Assembly: GCA_903837355.1 (NCBI GenBank)
Contig: CAILUI010000036.1
Location: 1-59,782, forward strand
Direction: 5' to 3'
Origin: an uncultured Victivallales bacterium
GTDB taxonomy: Bacteria > Verrucomicrobiota > Lentisphaeria > Oligosphaerales > JAFGRS01
Length of the DNA: 59,782 bases
This document shows, in pieces, positions 9,519 to 18,753 of the stretch; within the stretch, counting starts at the first letter, position 1, and every line of letters begins with the position of its first letter. The notes under the pieces are model-generated. The model was not told where the DNA came from. It saw nothing but the letters and a program-made list of their open reading frames with translations, and did no database searches. Made by a program: the position numbers and the translations under genes.

Positions 9519-10025
9519 TCAGGCGAGTCGCTCGATGATTTCAGCAAGGGGCTTACGGGTTTGCGGAGCGGGCTCGGCAGCCGGCCGTCCCAGGGGCGTC
9601 AAGGCCACCACTTCCCAGCAGTCCGGGAGGCGCAGGGCCTGACGCGCCTGATCCTGATCAAAAGCGCAGATCCAGCAGGTGCCCAGGCCTTCGGCCGCGG
9701 CGGCCAGCACCAGGTGCTCCATGGCGATGGCGGCGTCGATGACATGGGCGCTCTGCCCGTTGAAGCGACGCCAGGCCGTCTCGCGATTCCCGAGGGCCAC
9801 CACCAGGACCGGAGCGCCCGCCAGCCAGTCTCGCGGGTAACACTCGCAGAGGCGACGTCTGACGGCGAGGTCGGTCACAAAGAGAAAGCGTACGGGCTGG
9901 TTGTTACAGGCCGAGGGCGCCAGGCTGACCGCCTCGAACAGGAGTTTGAGCGTCGCCTCCGGCACCGCCTCCTGAGCGTAGGCGCGGATGCTGCGGCGCC
10001 GCCGCAGGACCTCGTAGAACTCCAT
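9519..10025 (-). CDS. Nitroreductase family protein (FMN-dependent)
   Basis: 168-aa member of the small nitroreductase/NAD(P)H-flavin oxidoreductase fold. The N-terminal FMN-phosphate-binding motif RRRRSIRAY (8-16), APSACNNQPVRFLFV with the Asn-Gln-Pro element, and the C-terminal AEGLGTCWICAF segment are characteristic. Although the frame is open upstream to 10094, homology starts at ATG 10025, which I take as the start. It is transcribed divergently from truA with a 193-bp shared upstream region. The substrate (quinone, nitroaromatic, enone or other) cannot be predicted from this short version. Family membership is firm. Confidence 0.9.
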   Translation of the reverse strand: MEFYEVLRRRRSIRAYAQEAVPEATLKLLFEAVSLAPSACNNQPVRFLFVTDLAVRRRLCECYPRDWLAGAPVLVVALGNRETAWRRFNGQSAHVIDAAIAMEHLVLAAAAEGLGTCWICAFDQDQARQALRLPDCWEVVALTPLGRPAAEPAPQTRKPLAEIIERLA

Positions 10026-10218
10026 GGCGGTATGCTCCTCGTGCCGTGGCCTGTATTCCCAGGCGGCCTGCCGAACCGCCGCCGAGTGGGTCAAGACTGT
10101 ACACCTTCGCAGCGGGGTCCGCCAGGCAGGTGCTGCGCTGGTTGCGTTTGCGGGCTTGCAGCACTAGGCTGTTCGGCGGCAGCGACACCGGTAGAGCAGC
10201 GCATCTGGATACCCCATC

Positions 10219-11001
10219 ATGGCACGCTACAAATTGCGGCTCGAGTACAACGGCGCCGGTTTCCGTGGCTGGCAGGTGCAGAAGGATGCCCGCACGGTGC
10301 AGGGCGAGTTGCTGAACGCTGCACGCCAGGTGTTTGGCGGCGAGGTCGACGTGCAGGGGGCGGGCCGGACGGACGCCGGGGTGCACGCCCTCGGCCAGGT
10401 GGCCCACCTCGCCGCGCCCAGCGCCCTGGAGCCTTTCCGGGTCGTTTTCGGGCTCAACGATCTGCTGCCGCCCGATCTCAACGTGCTCGAGGCCGAACGC
10501 ACCCACATGCGCTTCCACGCGCGCCACCACGCCACCGGCCGCAGTTACATGTACCTGATCTCGACCCGCCGCAGCGCCTTTGGGCATGACCGTTCGTGGT
10601 GGGTCCGCGATCGCCTCGATGTGCGTCGCATGCAGGCGGCGGCGGCACTCTTCCAGGGCTTCCACGACTTCGCCTCCTTCGCCGACCGCGACCTCGAGGC
10701 GGGCACCTCCACCCAGGTGGACATCGACGAGGTCCAGCTCGAGACCGAGCAGGATCTGATCCTTTTCCGCATTGCCGGGTCGCACTTCCTGTGGAAGATG
10801 GTGCGGCGCATCGTCGGTGTGCTGGTGGAGGTTGGGCGCGGCCAGCTCGAGGCGGCGGAGGTGACCCGCCTGCTGACGACGCACACGAACCGGCCCGCCA
10901 AGTGGACGGCGCCGCCCTGCGGGTTGTACCTACAGCAGGTGCGTTACAAAGACGAGCCCTGGCAACCGCTCTTCGTCCCCGCCTTCCCCCTGGCCCAGTG
11001 A
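10219..11001 (+). CDS. truA: tRNA pseudouridine(38-40) synthase TruA
   Basis: Isomerises uridines 38-40 in the tRNA anticodon stem to pseudouridine. The catalytic Asp52 lies in the diagnostic GAGRTDAGVHALGQ (47-60). Also present are the N-terminal LEYNGAGFRGWQVQ, the mid-protein RHHATGRSYMYL and the C-terminal SHFLWKMVRRIVG. At 260 aa it has the normal length. It is followed by pgm on the same strand after 87 nt. Identification is secure. Confidence 0.97.
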   Translation: MARYKLRLEYNGAGFRGWQVQKDARTVQGELLNAARQVFGGEVDVQGAGRTDAGVHALGQVAHLAAPSALEPFRVVFGLNDLLPPDLNVLEAERTHMRFHARHHATGRSYMYLISTRRSAFGHDRSWWVRDRLDVRRMQAAAALFQGFHDFASFADRDLEAGTSTQVDIDEVQLETEQDLILFRIAGSHFLWKMVRRIVGVLVEVGRGQLEAAEVTRLLTTHTNRPAKWTAPPCGLYLQQVRYKDEPWQPLFVPAFPLAQ

Positions 11002-11088
11002 CCCGTAGTATAGTACCCGCCCCGCCAGCGGCCGGGCCTGGCCGTTGGGTATTTATGGTTACAGCGCGTACGCACACGAGGTCTTGGT

Positions 11089-12741
11089 ATGAGCGTCAGT
11101 GAATGGGCCGGCCGCCCCGCGCCGGCGAGTCTCCTGGAAGATATTCCGCGCTTGCTGGCGGCATACCACACGGAGCATCCCGACCCGGCCGAACCGGCCC
11201 AACGCGTCGCCTTCGGTACCAGTGGCCACCGCGGCACGGCGCGGCGTGCCAGCTTCAACGAGGACCACATCCTGGCGATCACGCAGGCGGTCTGCAATCA
11301 GCGTCGGCGGGCCGGGATCGCCGGGCCGCTGTTCCTGGGGATGGACACGCATGCGCTCAGCGCCGTGGCGCACGACACCGCGCTGGAGGTGCTGGCCGCC
11401 AATGGTGTCGAGGTGCGGCTGGCCCGCGACCGCGGCTTCACGCCGACGCCGGTGATCTCGCACGCCATCCTGGCCTGGAACCGCCAAGGCGGCGCCGGAC
11501 AGGCAGACGGCATCGTGATCACGCCCTCGCACAATCCACCCGCCGACGGCGGCATCAAGTACAACCCTGCCCACGGCGGGCCGGCGGACGCCGACACCAC
11601 CCAGGCCATCGAGGACGATGCCAATCGTCTCCTGCGCGAGCGCCTGGCCGGCGTGCGGCGCCTCGGCCTGACCCAAGCCCTCGCGCTCGGCAGCACCCGC
11701 CAACACGACTACATCACTCCCTACGTCGCCGACCTGCCGAACGTGGTCGACCTCGCCGCCATTCGCGCCGCGGGGCTGCGACTGGGCGCCGATGCGCTCG
11801 GCGGCGCCAGCCTGGCCTACTGGGACGCCATCGCCAACGCTCACGGCCTCGACATCACCGCCCTGAACGCCAGGCCCGATCCGACCTTTCGCTTCATGTG
11901 CGTCGACCATGACGGTAAGATCCGTATGGACTGCTCGTCCGCCTCGGCCATGGCCGGATTGATCGCGCTGAAGGACCGCTTCGACCTCGCCTTCGGCAAT
12001 GACCCCGACGCCGACCGGCATGGCATCGTCGCCCCGAGTGTCGGGTTGCTGAACCCCAACCACTATCTGGCCGTGGCGGCGTGGTACCTGTTCTCGCAGC
12101 GCTCCGGCTGGGGGCCCGGCGTAGGTCTCGGCAAGACCGTGGTCACCAGCGCCATGCTTGACCGCGTGGCCGCCGCGCTCGGGCGGCAGGTGGTCGAGGT
12201 CCCGGTCGGCTTCAAGTGGTTCGTCGACGGCCTGCTTGCGGCCTCTCTGGGGCTCGCCGGTGAGGAGAGCGCCGGGGCCTCGTTCCTGCGGCGCGACGGC
12301 ACGGTCTGGTCGACCGACAAGGACGGCATCATCCTCGCCCTGCTGGCCGCCGAGATCACCGCGGTGACCCAGCGCGACCCCGGACAGCACTACGCGGACC
12401 TGACGGCGCGCTTCGGCCAGCCGGCCTATCAGCGCCTGGACGCGCCGGCCAATGCCCGGCAACGCGCGGTACTGAAGGGGCTGGACGCGGGGAGCATCAC
12501 GGCCGACAGCCTGGCCGGCGAGCGCATCATCCGCATTCTGAGCACGGCTCCAGGCAACGGCGCCAGCCTCGGCGGACTCAAAGTCGAGACGGCCAACGGC
12601 TGGTTCGCCGCCCGGCCCTCTGGAACCGAAGACATCTACAAGATCTACGCCGAGAGCTTCCGCGGTCAGACGCACTTGGAGGAACTGATCGCGGCCGCCC
12701 AGGACTTAGTGGCTGCGGCCTTCCAGCGCGGCGGTGCGTGA
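11089..12741 (+). CDS. pgm: Phosphoglucomutase, alpha-D-glucose phosphate-specific
   Basis: Interconverts glucose 1-phosphate and glucose 6-phosphate, linking glycogen or cell-envelope precursors to glycolysis. The 550-aa product follows the E. coli Pgm type closely along its whole length. It has FGTSGHRG, the phosphoserine loop TPSHNP with Ser147, the metal loop DPDADRHG, the sugar-binding [10 protein letters not shown], and the phosphate-binding [12 protein letters not shown] near the C-terminus. The start ATG 11089 gives the same N-terminal length as characterised members. The gene ends 53 nt before the 3' end of the convergent aminotransferase gene. Identification is secure. Confidence 0.97.
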   Translation: MSVSEWAGRPAPASLLEDIPRLLAAYHTEHPDPAEPAQRVAFGTSGHRGTARRASFNEDHILAITQAVCNQRRRAGIAGPLFLGMDTHALSAVAHDTALEVLAANGVEVRLARDRGFTPTPVISHAILAWNRQGGAGQADGIVITPSHNPPADGGIKYNPAHGGPADADTTQAIEDDANRLLRERLAGVRRLGLTQALALGSTRQHDYITPYVADLPNVVDLAAIRAAGLRLGADALGGASLAYWDAIANAHGLDITALNARPDPTFRFMCVDHDGKIRMDCSSASAMAGLIALKDRFDLAFGNDPDADRHGIVAPSVGLLNPNHYLAVAAWYLFSQRSGWGPGVGLGKTVVTSAMLDRVAAALGRQVVEVPVGFKWFVDGLLAASLGLAGEESAGASFLRRDGTVWSTDKDGIILALLAAEITAVTQRDPGQHYADLTARFGQPAYQRLDAPANARQRAVLKGLDAGSITADSLAGERIIRILSTAPGNGASLGGLKVETANGWFAARPSGTEDIYKIYAESFRGQTHLEELIAAAQDLVAAAFQRGGA

Positions 12742-12745
12742 CCCC

Positions 12746-12762
12746 CCGCCGCGACGCGGCGG
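12746..12762. terminator. Short GC hairpin between convergent pgm and aminotransferase genes
   Basis: A 7-bp stem (ccgccgc with gcggcgg) with a 3-nt loop sits in the 53-nt gap between two convergent genes. It lacks a T-run. The terminator role is inferred from position. Confidence 0.35.
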
Positions 12763-12794
12763 TGGCGGCAGCGAGCCGTCCCGCGGTTCCGGCC

Positions 12795-13958
12795 TCAGCC
12801 CAGTACGGCTTTGGCGGTCGTACGCAGGGTGCGGATCAGCTTGGTGACGTCGGCACGCTTGCGGTCGGGATGGGTCCCAAAGAGCAACGACCGGTTGAGG
12901 ATGTCGAGGGACTTGGCGCACATGTCCTTGGTGTAGGTCATGCGGCAGTCGGCGTTCTCTTTCAGCTTGAAGGGATTGAGGGCCGGGTGCGGGGCGCCGC
13001 TGTGCGCAAAGATCGGATCCCACTCGGTGTAGACGTGGCGGCCGGTCTTGCCGGCGATGGTGCAGCCGGTCAGGCGCTGGAACTCGTTGGCCTGCTCGAT
13101 GGTGGGCATCAGGAAGCCGACGTGGGTTCCGCACTCGAATTCGAGGCTGTTGGCCGTGAGCGGGACCAGCCCGGTGTCCGCGGTCTCTTTGAGGATGCGC
13201 AGTTTCTGCCGCCGCATGGTGCGGATCATGGGGTCAATACGCTTGAGTTGGACATTGAGGACGGCGCCCTCGATCTCGCTGGCGCGGGAGCCGTTGCTGA
13301 TGAACAGGCTTTCGTCCTGTTCGCGGCTGGTCCAGTAGAACTTGCAGCAGTCGACCATACAGCCCATGCGGGGCACGGCCGCATCGTTGTTGGTGACGCA
13401 GGCACCGCCCTCGCCAGCGGTCATGTTCTTATAGTAGTTGAAGCTGAAGGCACCGGCGTCGCCGATGGCGCCGACCTTGCGGCCCTTGTAACCGCCGCCG
13501 ACACACTGGCAGGCGTCCTCGATCACCAGCAGCTTGCGCCGCCGGGCGATCTCCATCAGCCGGTCCATATCGCAGACCATGCCCCACATGTGAACCGGGA
13601 TCATGGCCCGCGTCCGCGGCCCGATGGCGGCCTCGACCGCATCCGGGTCCAGGGTCAGCGAGGCATCGACGTCGACAATGACCGGAATGGCGCCCGCGGC
13701 GACCACGGCGATGGCCGTGGCGATATAGGTACAGGCTGGCACCAGGACCTCATCGCCGGGACCGATACGCTCACCGATCAGCGCCGCGGTCAGCGCGGTG
13801 GTGCCGCTCGAGGTCATCATGACGTGCTTGACGCCCAAGTACTTGCCGTAGCGCTCCTCGAAGCGTTGGCAGGCATCGCCGATGCCGTAACGAAACACCT
13901 TGCCGCTGAGCAGCACGTCGCTGATGGCATCGAGTTCTTCGCGTCCGATACGGTACAC
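12795..13958 (-). CDS. DegT/DnrJ/EryC1/StrS family PLP-dependent aminotransferase
   Basis: 387-aa fold-type I PLP enzyme of the sugar-aminotransferase family, which usually aminates nucleotide-linked keto-sugars for surface polysaccharide or natural products. Visible landmarks are the SSGTTALTAAL PLP-phosphate loop (50-60), Asp148 in IEDACQC (contacts the pyridine N), and the Schiff-base Lys177 in SFNYYKNMTAGEGG. The frame stays open far upstream, but GTG 13958, with GGAGAG about 7 nt before it, is the start supported by homology. It is transcribed divergently from the TPR protein. No other sugar-nucleotide gene is adjacent, so the substrate is open. Family assignment is firm. Confidence 0.93.
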   Translation of the reverse strand: MYRIGREELDAISDVLLSGKVFRYGIGDACQRFEERYGKYLGVKHVMMTSSGTTALTAALIGERIGPGDEVLVPACTYIATAIAVVAAGAIPVIVDVDASLTLDPDAVEAAIGPRTRAMIPVHMWGMVCDMDRLMEIARRRKLLVIEDACQCVGGGYKGRKVGAIGDAGAFSFNYYKNMTAGEGGACVTNNDAAVPRMGCMVDCCKFYWTSREQDESLFISNGSRASEIEGAVLNVQLKRIDPMIRTMRRQKLRILKETADTGLVPLTANSLEFECGTHVGFLMPTIEQANEFQRLTGCTIAGKTGRHVYTEWDPIFAHSGAPHPALNPFKLKENADCRMTYTKDMCAKSLDILNRSLLFGTHPDRKRADVTKLIRTLRTTAKAVLG

Positions 13959-14159
13959 GGCAGCTCTCCTCGTTGATGGCAGTTTGCCGACCGCCCGCGT
14001 GTGGGTACATTCCGGCGGACGTGTTAGTCTAGGTGAGCGCCGGTCCTTGTCAATCTGCCGGGACCGGGAGAAACCACCAGCGCGGGCGTGTCTATGGGGT
14101 AGATGAACCAGGGGGGAGTGAACACCCTGGGAGTGCTGACCCTGGGCAAGGAGATGACG

Positions 14160-15245
14160 ATGATGCGGACACTGTGTCTGGCCATGTGGATGGCCGCGGT
14201 GACGGCCTGGTCGCAGAACGCCGAGGTGCAGTTTGCCTTTGCCGACTCCCTGCATCAGAAGGGCGAGGATACCTTCGCCATCCTCGAGTTCAAGCGCTTC
14301 GTTTTCCAGTACCCCGATCATCCCCGGGCGCCCGAGGCCTTCTACCGCCTGGCGCGGCTGTATGTCAGCCACGACGGGGACGTGGCCGGCGCCAAGGAGA
14401 TGCTTGGCGCCTTGATCGGTAAGTTCCGCGGCAGTGCGGCGGCGCGCGAGGCGGCGCTCTTCAGGGAGTTCATCGAAGACAATGGCGACTTCGGCAGTGA
14501 GCCACTGAAGCTCTGGATGGCGGCCGAGAGCCTGGAGAAGCAGCGCCAGCCGGATCAGGCCCTGGCCACGTACGGCACCCTTCTGAACTCCTACCCCAAA
14601 GCGCGTTTGGCCGACGACGCGCTGCTGCGTACGGGCCTCATCCTGCGGGATCCGCTGGACCGGCCCGCCGAGGCGCTGCCCGTGCTGCAGTCGCTGCGGC
14701 GTACATACCCCAATAGCAGCCTTGTTCCGCGGGCGGAGTTCGAGGTGGCGGTGACACTCAGCCGCTTCCCCGGCCGTGAGCGTGAGGCCATGCACGCTTT
14801 CCGGCAGTTCGCCGCGTTGTACCCCCGCGACGCCCAGGCCGCGGAGGCGGTCGCGCAGGCTGCGGCCCTGGAGAAGCGCGTGTTCGTGGTAGCGCGACAA
14901 TTCGACCCCGGCAGCGTCAGGCCGTACGCGGTCAGAAAAGCCGGCACCCAAGCCAACGTCCTGCTGGTGGACATCGAGGCGCCGACGGTGCGCTCGCAGC
15001 GCGACATCCAGGCGACTCTCGAGGACGCTCTGATCAAGGAGGGCGCGCGGCGCGAGGCCTCCCGCGATCAGGTGGTGATCACGCTCTGCGTCGACTACCC
15101 GCTGGCATACGCGGGCGACGTCTCCTGGGTACCGGGCAGTGAGCCGGTCTACCGCGTCAAGCCGCCCGGCCCGAGCGGGCACGGCGGCCCGCCCGGACCG
15201 GGCGGTATCCGCGACCGCTTCATCGACCTGCTCAAACGGCGCTGA
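14160..15245 (+). CDS. Secreted TPR-repeat protein
   Basis: 361-aa periplasmic or secreted protein. A signal peptide (MMRTLCLAMWMAAVTAWSQ) precedes a helical array of tetratricopeptide-type repeats up to ~residue 250 (for example EDTFAILEFKRFVFQYPDHP and PDQALATYGTLLNSYPKARL), like those in BamD/YbgF-type scaffolds. The last ~100 residues are a separate alpha/beta region ending in a Gly/Pro-rich tail and RDRFIDLLKRR. AAGGAG at 14148-14153 favours ATG 14160 or 14163 over the in-frame ATG 14154. It presumably binds another envelope protein; the partner is not visible. Confidence 0.8.
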   Translation: MMRTLCLAMWMAAVTAWSQNAEVQFAFADSLHQKGEDTFAILEFKRFVFQYPDHPRAPEAFYRLARLYVSHDGDVAGAKEMLGALIGKFRGSAAAREAALFREFIEDNGDFGSEPLKLWMAAESLEKQRQPDQALATYGTLLNSYPKARLADDALLRTGLILRDPLDRPAEALPVLQSLRRTYPNSSLVPRAEFEVAVTLSRFPGREREAMHAFRQFAALYPRDAQAAEAVAQAAALEKRVFVVARQFDPGSVRPYAVRKAGTQANVLLVDIEAPTVRSQRDIQATLEDALIKEGARREASRDQVVITLCVDYPLAYAGDVSWVPGSEPVYRVKPPGPSGHGGPPGPGGIRDRFIDLLKRR

Positions 15246-15418
15246 GGCGCCGCGGCGCGGCCCCGCGCGCGCTCCCAATAGAGCGGCGCCCGGCCGCGTT
15301 ACAGAAGCAGAGGCCCGCGCCAGTTCTCAGGGTGTTCCCCGGTTCGTGGTGGTGCCATCGGGGCCGGCGCAGGGTTCTGGGCGGTTCAGGGAGCTTGGAA
15401 AGGCGGGTTGCGGCTGTC

Positions 15419-16609
15419 ATGAATCAAGAGCGCATTGCGGTGATCGGTTCCGGCCTGGTCTGCTGCCTCGGCGCAGGCGTGGACGAGGTCTACCGCCGCA
15501 TGTGTGCCGGCGAATGCGGGATCCGCCCCCTGGACCGCTTCCCGAGTGATGCGTATCCACAGAAAAGCGGCGGCCAGATTCCAGCCGCCGTCGAAGCGCG
15601 GTTGCGGGCGGAGTTTGCGGACGACGATCTGGCCGGCGCCCTGGCCAAGACCGCCGGCGGCGAAGCCCTGCGACAGGCCGGCCGCCGAGTGGGCGCGAAG
15701 GATCCCCGTCTGGGGCTGGTCCTGGCCACGAACTTCGGCCCGATGGAGTCCCTCGAATGGTGCTGGCGCGAACGGGTAGACGTGGGCTCGATGGACGCCC
15801 CGACCTTCGCCCGTTTTGATCATTTCCTGGCGCACCTCGCCGAGTACTTTGGTGCGGGCGGGCCGCGCGCCCAGCTCAGCCTCTCGTGCGCGTCTGGCGC
15901 CGCCGCTCTGGCCCTCGCGGCCGACTTCGTGCGCAGCGGCCGTGCCGACCGGGTTCTCGCCATCGGCTACGATCTGCTCAGCGAGTTCTGCTGGTGCGGC
16001 CTGACCAACCTGCACACGATCACCACCGACTGCATGCGGCCCTTCGACCTGAACCGGTCGGGTACGGTCTTCAGCGAAGGAGCGGCGGCGCTGCTGATCG
16101 AGCGCCGGGTCGGCGCCACGGCGCCGGCCCTGGGCCTGCTCGCCGGCGTGGCTACCAACAACAACGCCTTCCACATGACCGCGCCGCCCAAAGAGGCCGA
16201 AGGCTCCCGGCGGGCCATGGCGGCCGCACTGGCCGATGCCGGCATCGAGCCGGCGGCGGTGGATCACATCTGCGCGCACGCCACCAGCACCAAGGCGAAC
16301 GACGTCACCGAAGCCGCGGCCTGCCGCAACCTCTTTGGCGAGCGCCTGGACCGCATGACCGTGGCGGCGCATAAGTCGCAGTTCGGGCACCTGATGGGCG
16401 CCGCCGGCCTGGCCGAGGCCATCATCACCCTGCAGGTCATCCGCCATGGCATCATCCCCCCCACGATCAACCATGTAACGCCCGACCCGGAGTGCCCGGT
16501 GGACTGCATCCGCGGCACGGCGCGCGTCCGGCGCGTCGGCTGCGCCGTGACCAACTCGGCGGGTATCGGCGGCAACAACAGCAGCGTGGTCCTGATGGCC
16601 GCGCCCTGA
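15419..16609 (+). CDS. Beta-ketoacyl-ACP synthase (FabF-like, C-H-H active site intact)
   Basis: 396-aa condensing enzyme that would extend an acyl chain by decarboxylative Claisen condensation with malonyl-ACP. The full catalytic set is present: nucleophile Cys157 in SLSCASGAA, His287 in CAHATSTKAND, Lys319 and His324 in AAHKSQFGHLMGAAG, plus the C-terminal NSAGIGGNNSS glycine-rich loop. The start is ATG 15419, where homology begins. The next gene, 15 nt downstream, is a truncated Cys-less ketosynthase-like protein. This recalls KS/chain-length-factor pairs in polyene, aryl-polyene or type II PKS systems rather than housekeeping fabF, which normally sits with fabG and acpP. No acpP is present here. 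Confidence 0.92.
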   Translation: MNQERIAVIGSGLVCCLGAGVDEVYRRMCAGECGIRPLDRFPSDAYPQKSGGQIPAAVEARLRAEFADDDLAGALAKTAGGEALRQAGRRVGAKDPRLGLVLATNFGPMESLEWCWRERVDVGSMDAPTFARFDHFLAHLAEYFGAGGPRAQLSLSCASGAAALALAADFVRSGRADRVLAIGYDLLSEFCWCGLTNLHTITTDCMRPFDLNRSGTVFSEGAAALLIERRVGATAPALGLLAGVATNNNAFHMTAPPKEAEGSRRAMAAALADAGIEPAAVDHICAHATSTKANDVTEAAACRNLFGERLDRMTVAAHKSQFGHLMGAAGLAEAIITLQVIRHGIIPPTINHVTPDPECPVDCIRGTARVRRVGCAVTNSAGIGGNNSSVVLMAAP

Positions 16610-16624
16610 TGGGAGCTTTGTGTT

Positions 16625-17356
16625 GTGGCGACTGCACCACTTCAGGTTACGGGTATCGGTTGGGTCCTGCCCGGCGGCAAGGGCAGCGGCGCCGGCTTTC
16701 GTGAGCTGGCGCGCGCCTGGCACTGGCAGCCGACGGACAACGCCGCTCTGGCCGGCTTCAGCGCCAAAGAGCATCTGAACTCCGTCAAGGGGTACCTGGA
16801 CCCCGCCAGCGCCTTCTGTCTGGCGGCGGCGGTCCTGGCCCTGGGCGGACGGGCGCCGACGGCGGTCGGTGGGGCGCTCAGGGCACGCTCCGGCATCTGC
16901 ACGGGCAGCCGCTATGGGGCCACCCTCTCCGGCTACCGCTTCACTGAGCAGCTCCTGCAGAAGGGCCCGCGCTTTGCCAGCCCGCTGATCTTCCCGCACA
17001 GCTATGCCAATACGGCGGGCAACCTGGCGGCGATCGAGTTCGGCTGCGGCGGACCGCACATGGTGCTGTATGGCGAGCAGGATGTGCGCGAGATCCTCGA
17101 GTTTGCCGCCCTGCGGCTGCACGACGGTACGGCTGAGGATATGGTGGTTGCCGCCTACGAATCCGCCGAGGGGCTGGCACTTCCCGACGGGCAGGCCGTC
17201 GCGCATGGGGCGCTGGCCCTCTACCTCCAGGCCAGCCCCGACCGTCCCGTCCTCGCCACCCTCGACCTCGAGCGCCTGCGGGCGCTGCCGCCGGTGGACG
17301 CGGCCAACGGCATGACCGCCGCCTTCATCCGCATGCTGGCTGCCGCGCTGGACTGA
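16625..17356 (+). CDS. Cys-less ketosynthase-like protein (possible chain-length-factor partner)
   Basis: 243-aa protein similar to the N-terminal half of beta-ketoacyl synthases. RSGICTGSRYG followed by LLQKGPRFASPLIFPHSYAN matches the pre-nucleophile region of KS enzymes. Where the catalytic Cys should follow GP(N), the sequence is GPHMVLYGEQ, with no Cys, and the downstream His-containing half is absent. It starts at GTG 16625 with GGGAG upstream, 15 nt after the active KS. It is likely a non-catalytic partner of that KS, as in KS-alpha/KS-beta pairs, though it is only about half the usual length. Alternatively it could be a decayed paralogue. The intact frame and tight coupling favour function. 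Confidence 0.75.
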   Translation: MATAPLQVTGIGWVLPGGKGSGAGFRELARAWHWQPTDNAALAGFSAKEHLNSVKGYLDPASAFCLAAAVLALGGRAPTAVGGALRARSGICTGSRYGATLSGYRFTEQLLQKGPRFASPLIFPHSYANTAGNLAAIEFGCGGPHMVLYGEQDVREILEFAALRLHDGTAEDMVVAAYESAEGLALPDGQAVAHGALALYLQASPDRPVLATLDLERLRALPPVDAANGMTAAFIRMLAAALD

Positions 17357-17360
17357 GCCC

Positions 17361-18560
17361 TCAGCCGCGCAGGTCGCGCATCGGACCCCAGAGCGGATTC
17401 TTGCTGGAGACATCCACCGTGTAGGGCGGGTGGTACTTCGGCGCGCACTCGCAGAACACCTTGCAGCGCAGGGTGTCAGCGATCCACTTCTCAATCTTGA
17501 GTACCAGCATCTTACGACGCAGGCGCCCCTGCATGTCGCGGTTCAGCACGGCCGGCAGAGCATTGGTGGTGACGATCTCGTCGATGGCCGGGTCATTGAG
17601 GTTCTCCTTCACCTCCGGCGAGGAGTGGAAGTGCGAGACCATGAAGATGACGCGGCGGGCGTGTGCAGCCTTCAACCGGCGGCAGCATTCGGCGATGGTA
17701 TTACCGGTGCGGACCATGTCGTCGACCACCACCACATCGCGGCCGGTGAGGTCTTCGAGGCGGGTCGGGGAATCGGCCCTGGCGCGGATATCCACCTTGC
17801 GCTCGCCGCTACGCTCCTTTTCCATGAACAGCAGCGCTGGCCGGAAGCCGATCAGCAGGTGCTCGGAGTGCGCCTTCAGTTGATCGTACACCTCCTGCAC
17901 GAAGGGAGTCGCGCCGTGGTCCGGGGCGCAGACCACAAAGCCCTGATCGTCGCCCCGCGGGTCCATGATGGCGTGCCGGGTGAGGTAATCCACATAGAGG
18001 TCGGTGGGCTTGAGGTTGAGGAACAGGCCCTTGAACTCCTCGGCGAAGATCCGCTGCACCGAAATCGAGTGATTGTGCACGGTGATCACCCAGTCGACGC
18101 CACTGGTGCGCAGCAACTGCGCATAGAGCCGGCTGCTGAAGGGCTGACCGTCGAACTTCTTGCGGTCTTCGCGGCTGCGGGTGAAGGCGGGCTGGCCATG
18201 GCCCTCCTGCGGTCCGCGGTCCTGGGCGCTGTAGAACAGGTCGGGCTCCACCAGCACGACGCGGGCCGCGCCATTGTCCTTGGCGGCCCGCGCGATCAGG
18301 CAGTTGCGCATGGCGCGGGCATTGCGGGTGTGCTCGCCGCAGCAGGTGGAGATGACGATGACCGTCTGGCCACGTAGGCACTGGCCGATGTGCTCCAGAT
18401 CGCGCTCGTCGCTGATGAAGCGCGGGCAGAACTCGGTATTGAGGAAGCTCTTGTAGGAGATCAGGTCGGAGATGTCCGCCTGCTGGCCGATGAAGCGGGC
18501 CACATCGATGGCAAAAGGGTCGTCCGCTACGCCGCCGACGATCATCGCGTTGTAATCCAT
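17361..18560 (-). CDS. prs: Ribose-phosphate pyrophosphokinase (PRPP synthetase)
   Basis: Makes PRPP from ribose 5-phosphate and ATP for nucleotide, His and Trp synthesis. The 399-aa product has the PRPP-binding loop VVVVDDMVRTGNT (276-288), the AQDR element (112-115), and a metal or substrate His cluster VHNHS (161-165). It is longer than the ~315-aa bacterial Prs and has a divergent C-terminal extension rich in Cys and Lys (LRCKVFCECAPKYH). It therefore belongs to a divergent Prs subgroup seen in PVC bacteria, or has an altered allosteric region. ATG 18560 follows AGGAG by 8 nt. Its 5' region is shared with the divergent giant gene. Confidence 0.88.
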   Translation of the reverse strand: MDYNAMIVGGVADDPFAIDVARFIGQQADISDLISYKSFLNTEFCPRFISDERDLEHIGQCLRGQTVIVISTCCGEHTRNARAMRNCLIARAAKDNGAARVVLVEPDLFYSAQDRGPQEGHGQPAFTRSREDRKKFDGQPFSSRLYAQLLRTSGVDWVITVHNHSISVQRIFAEEFKGLFLNLKPTDLYVDYLTRHAIMDPRGDDQGFVVCAPDHGATPFVQEVYDQLKAHSEHLLIGFRPALLFMEKERSGERKVDIRARADSPTRLEDLTGRDVVVVDDMVRTGNTIAECCRRLKAAHARRVIFMVSHFHSSPEVKENLNDPAIDEIVTTNALPAVLNRDMQGRLRRKMLVLKIEKWIADTLRCKVFCECAPKYHPPYTVDVSSKNPLWGPMRDLRG

Positions 18561-18627
18561 CGCGGCAACTCCTGGGCTTCCTTCGCCGTGTCTCGTTGGT
18601 GCTGTCGCCGGCAAATATACCACGGGA

Positions 18628-18656
18628 TTGCCGGCGGGTGGTGCAGAGGCTATAAT
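18628..18656 (+). promoter_or_regulatory. Sigma70-type promoter for the giant secreted protein
   Basis: TTGCCG (18628-18633), a 17-bp spacer and a perfect TATAAT (18651-18656) lie 98 bp upstream of ATG 18754. This is the best consensus-like promoter I found in the window. It points to the 3,392-aa protein gene and its overlapping partner. Not experimentally supported. Confidence 0.6.
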
Positions 18657-18753
18657 CGTCGTCCACTTGCGGCGGCTGGAGGCCGCGCGGGAGGAACCCG
18701 TTCAGCGTCCGTGATCCCGTGGTGTTCGCAGCGCAGCAGATCGGCAGGCCACC

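Noticed and set aside
11009..11014. TATAGT as a -10 box for pgm
   Set aside because: No matching -35 element at 16-18 bp; the motif alone is too weak.
12795..15278. An 827-residue open frame on the minus strand covering the DegT gene and the TPR gene region
   Set aside because: Only the part from GTG 13958 has family similarity. The remainder is antisense to the TPR gene and is open because of high GC.
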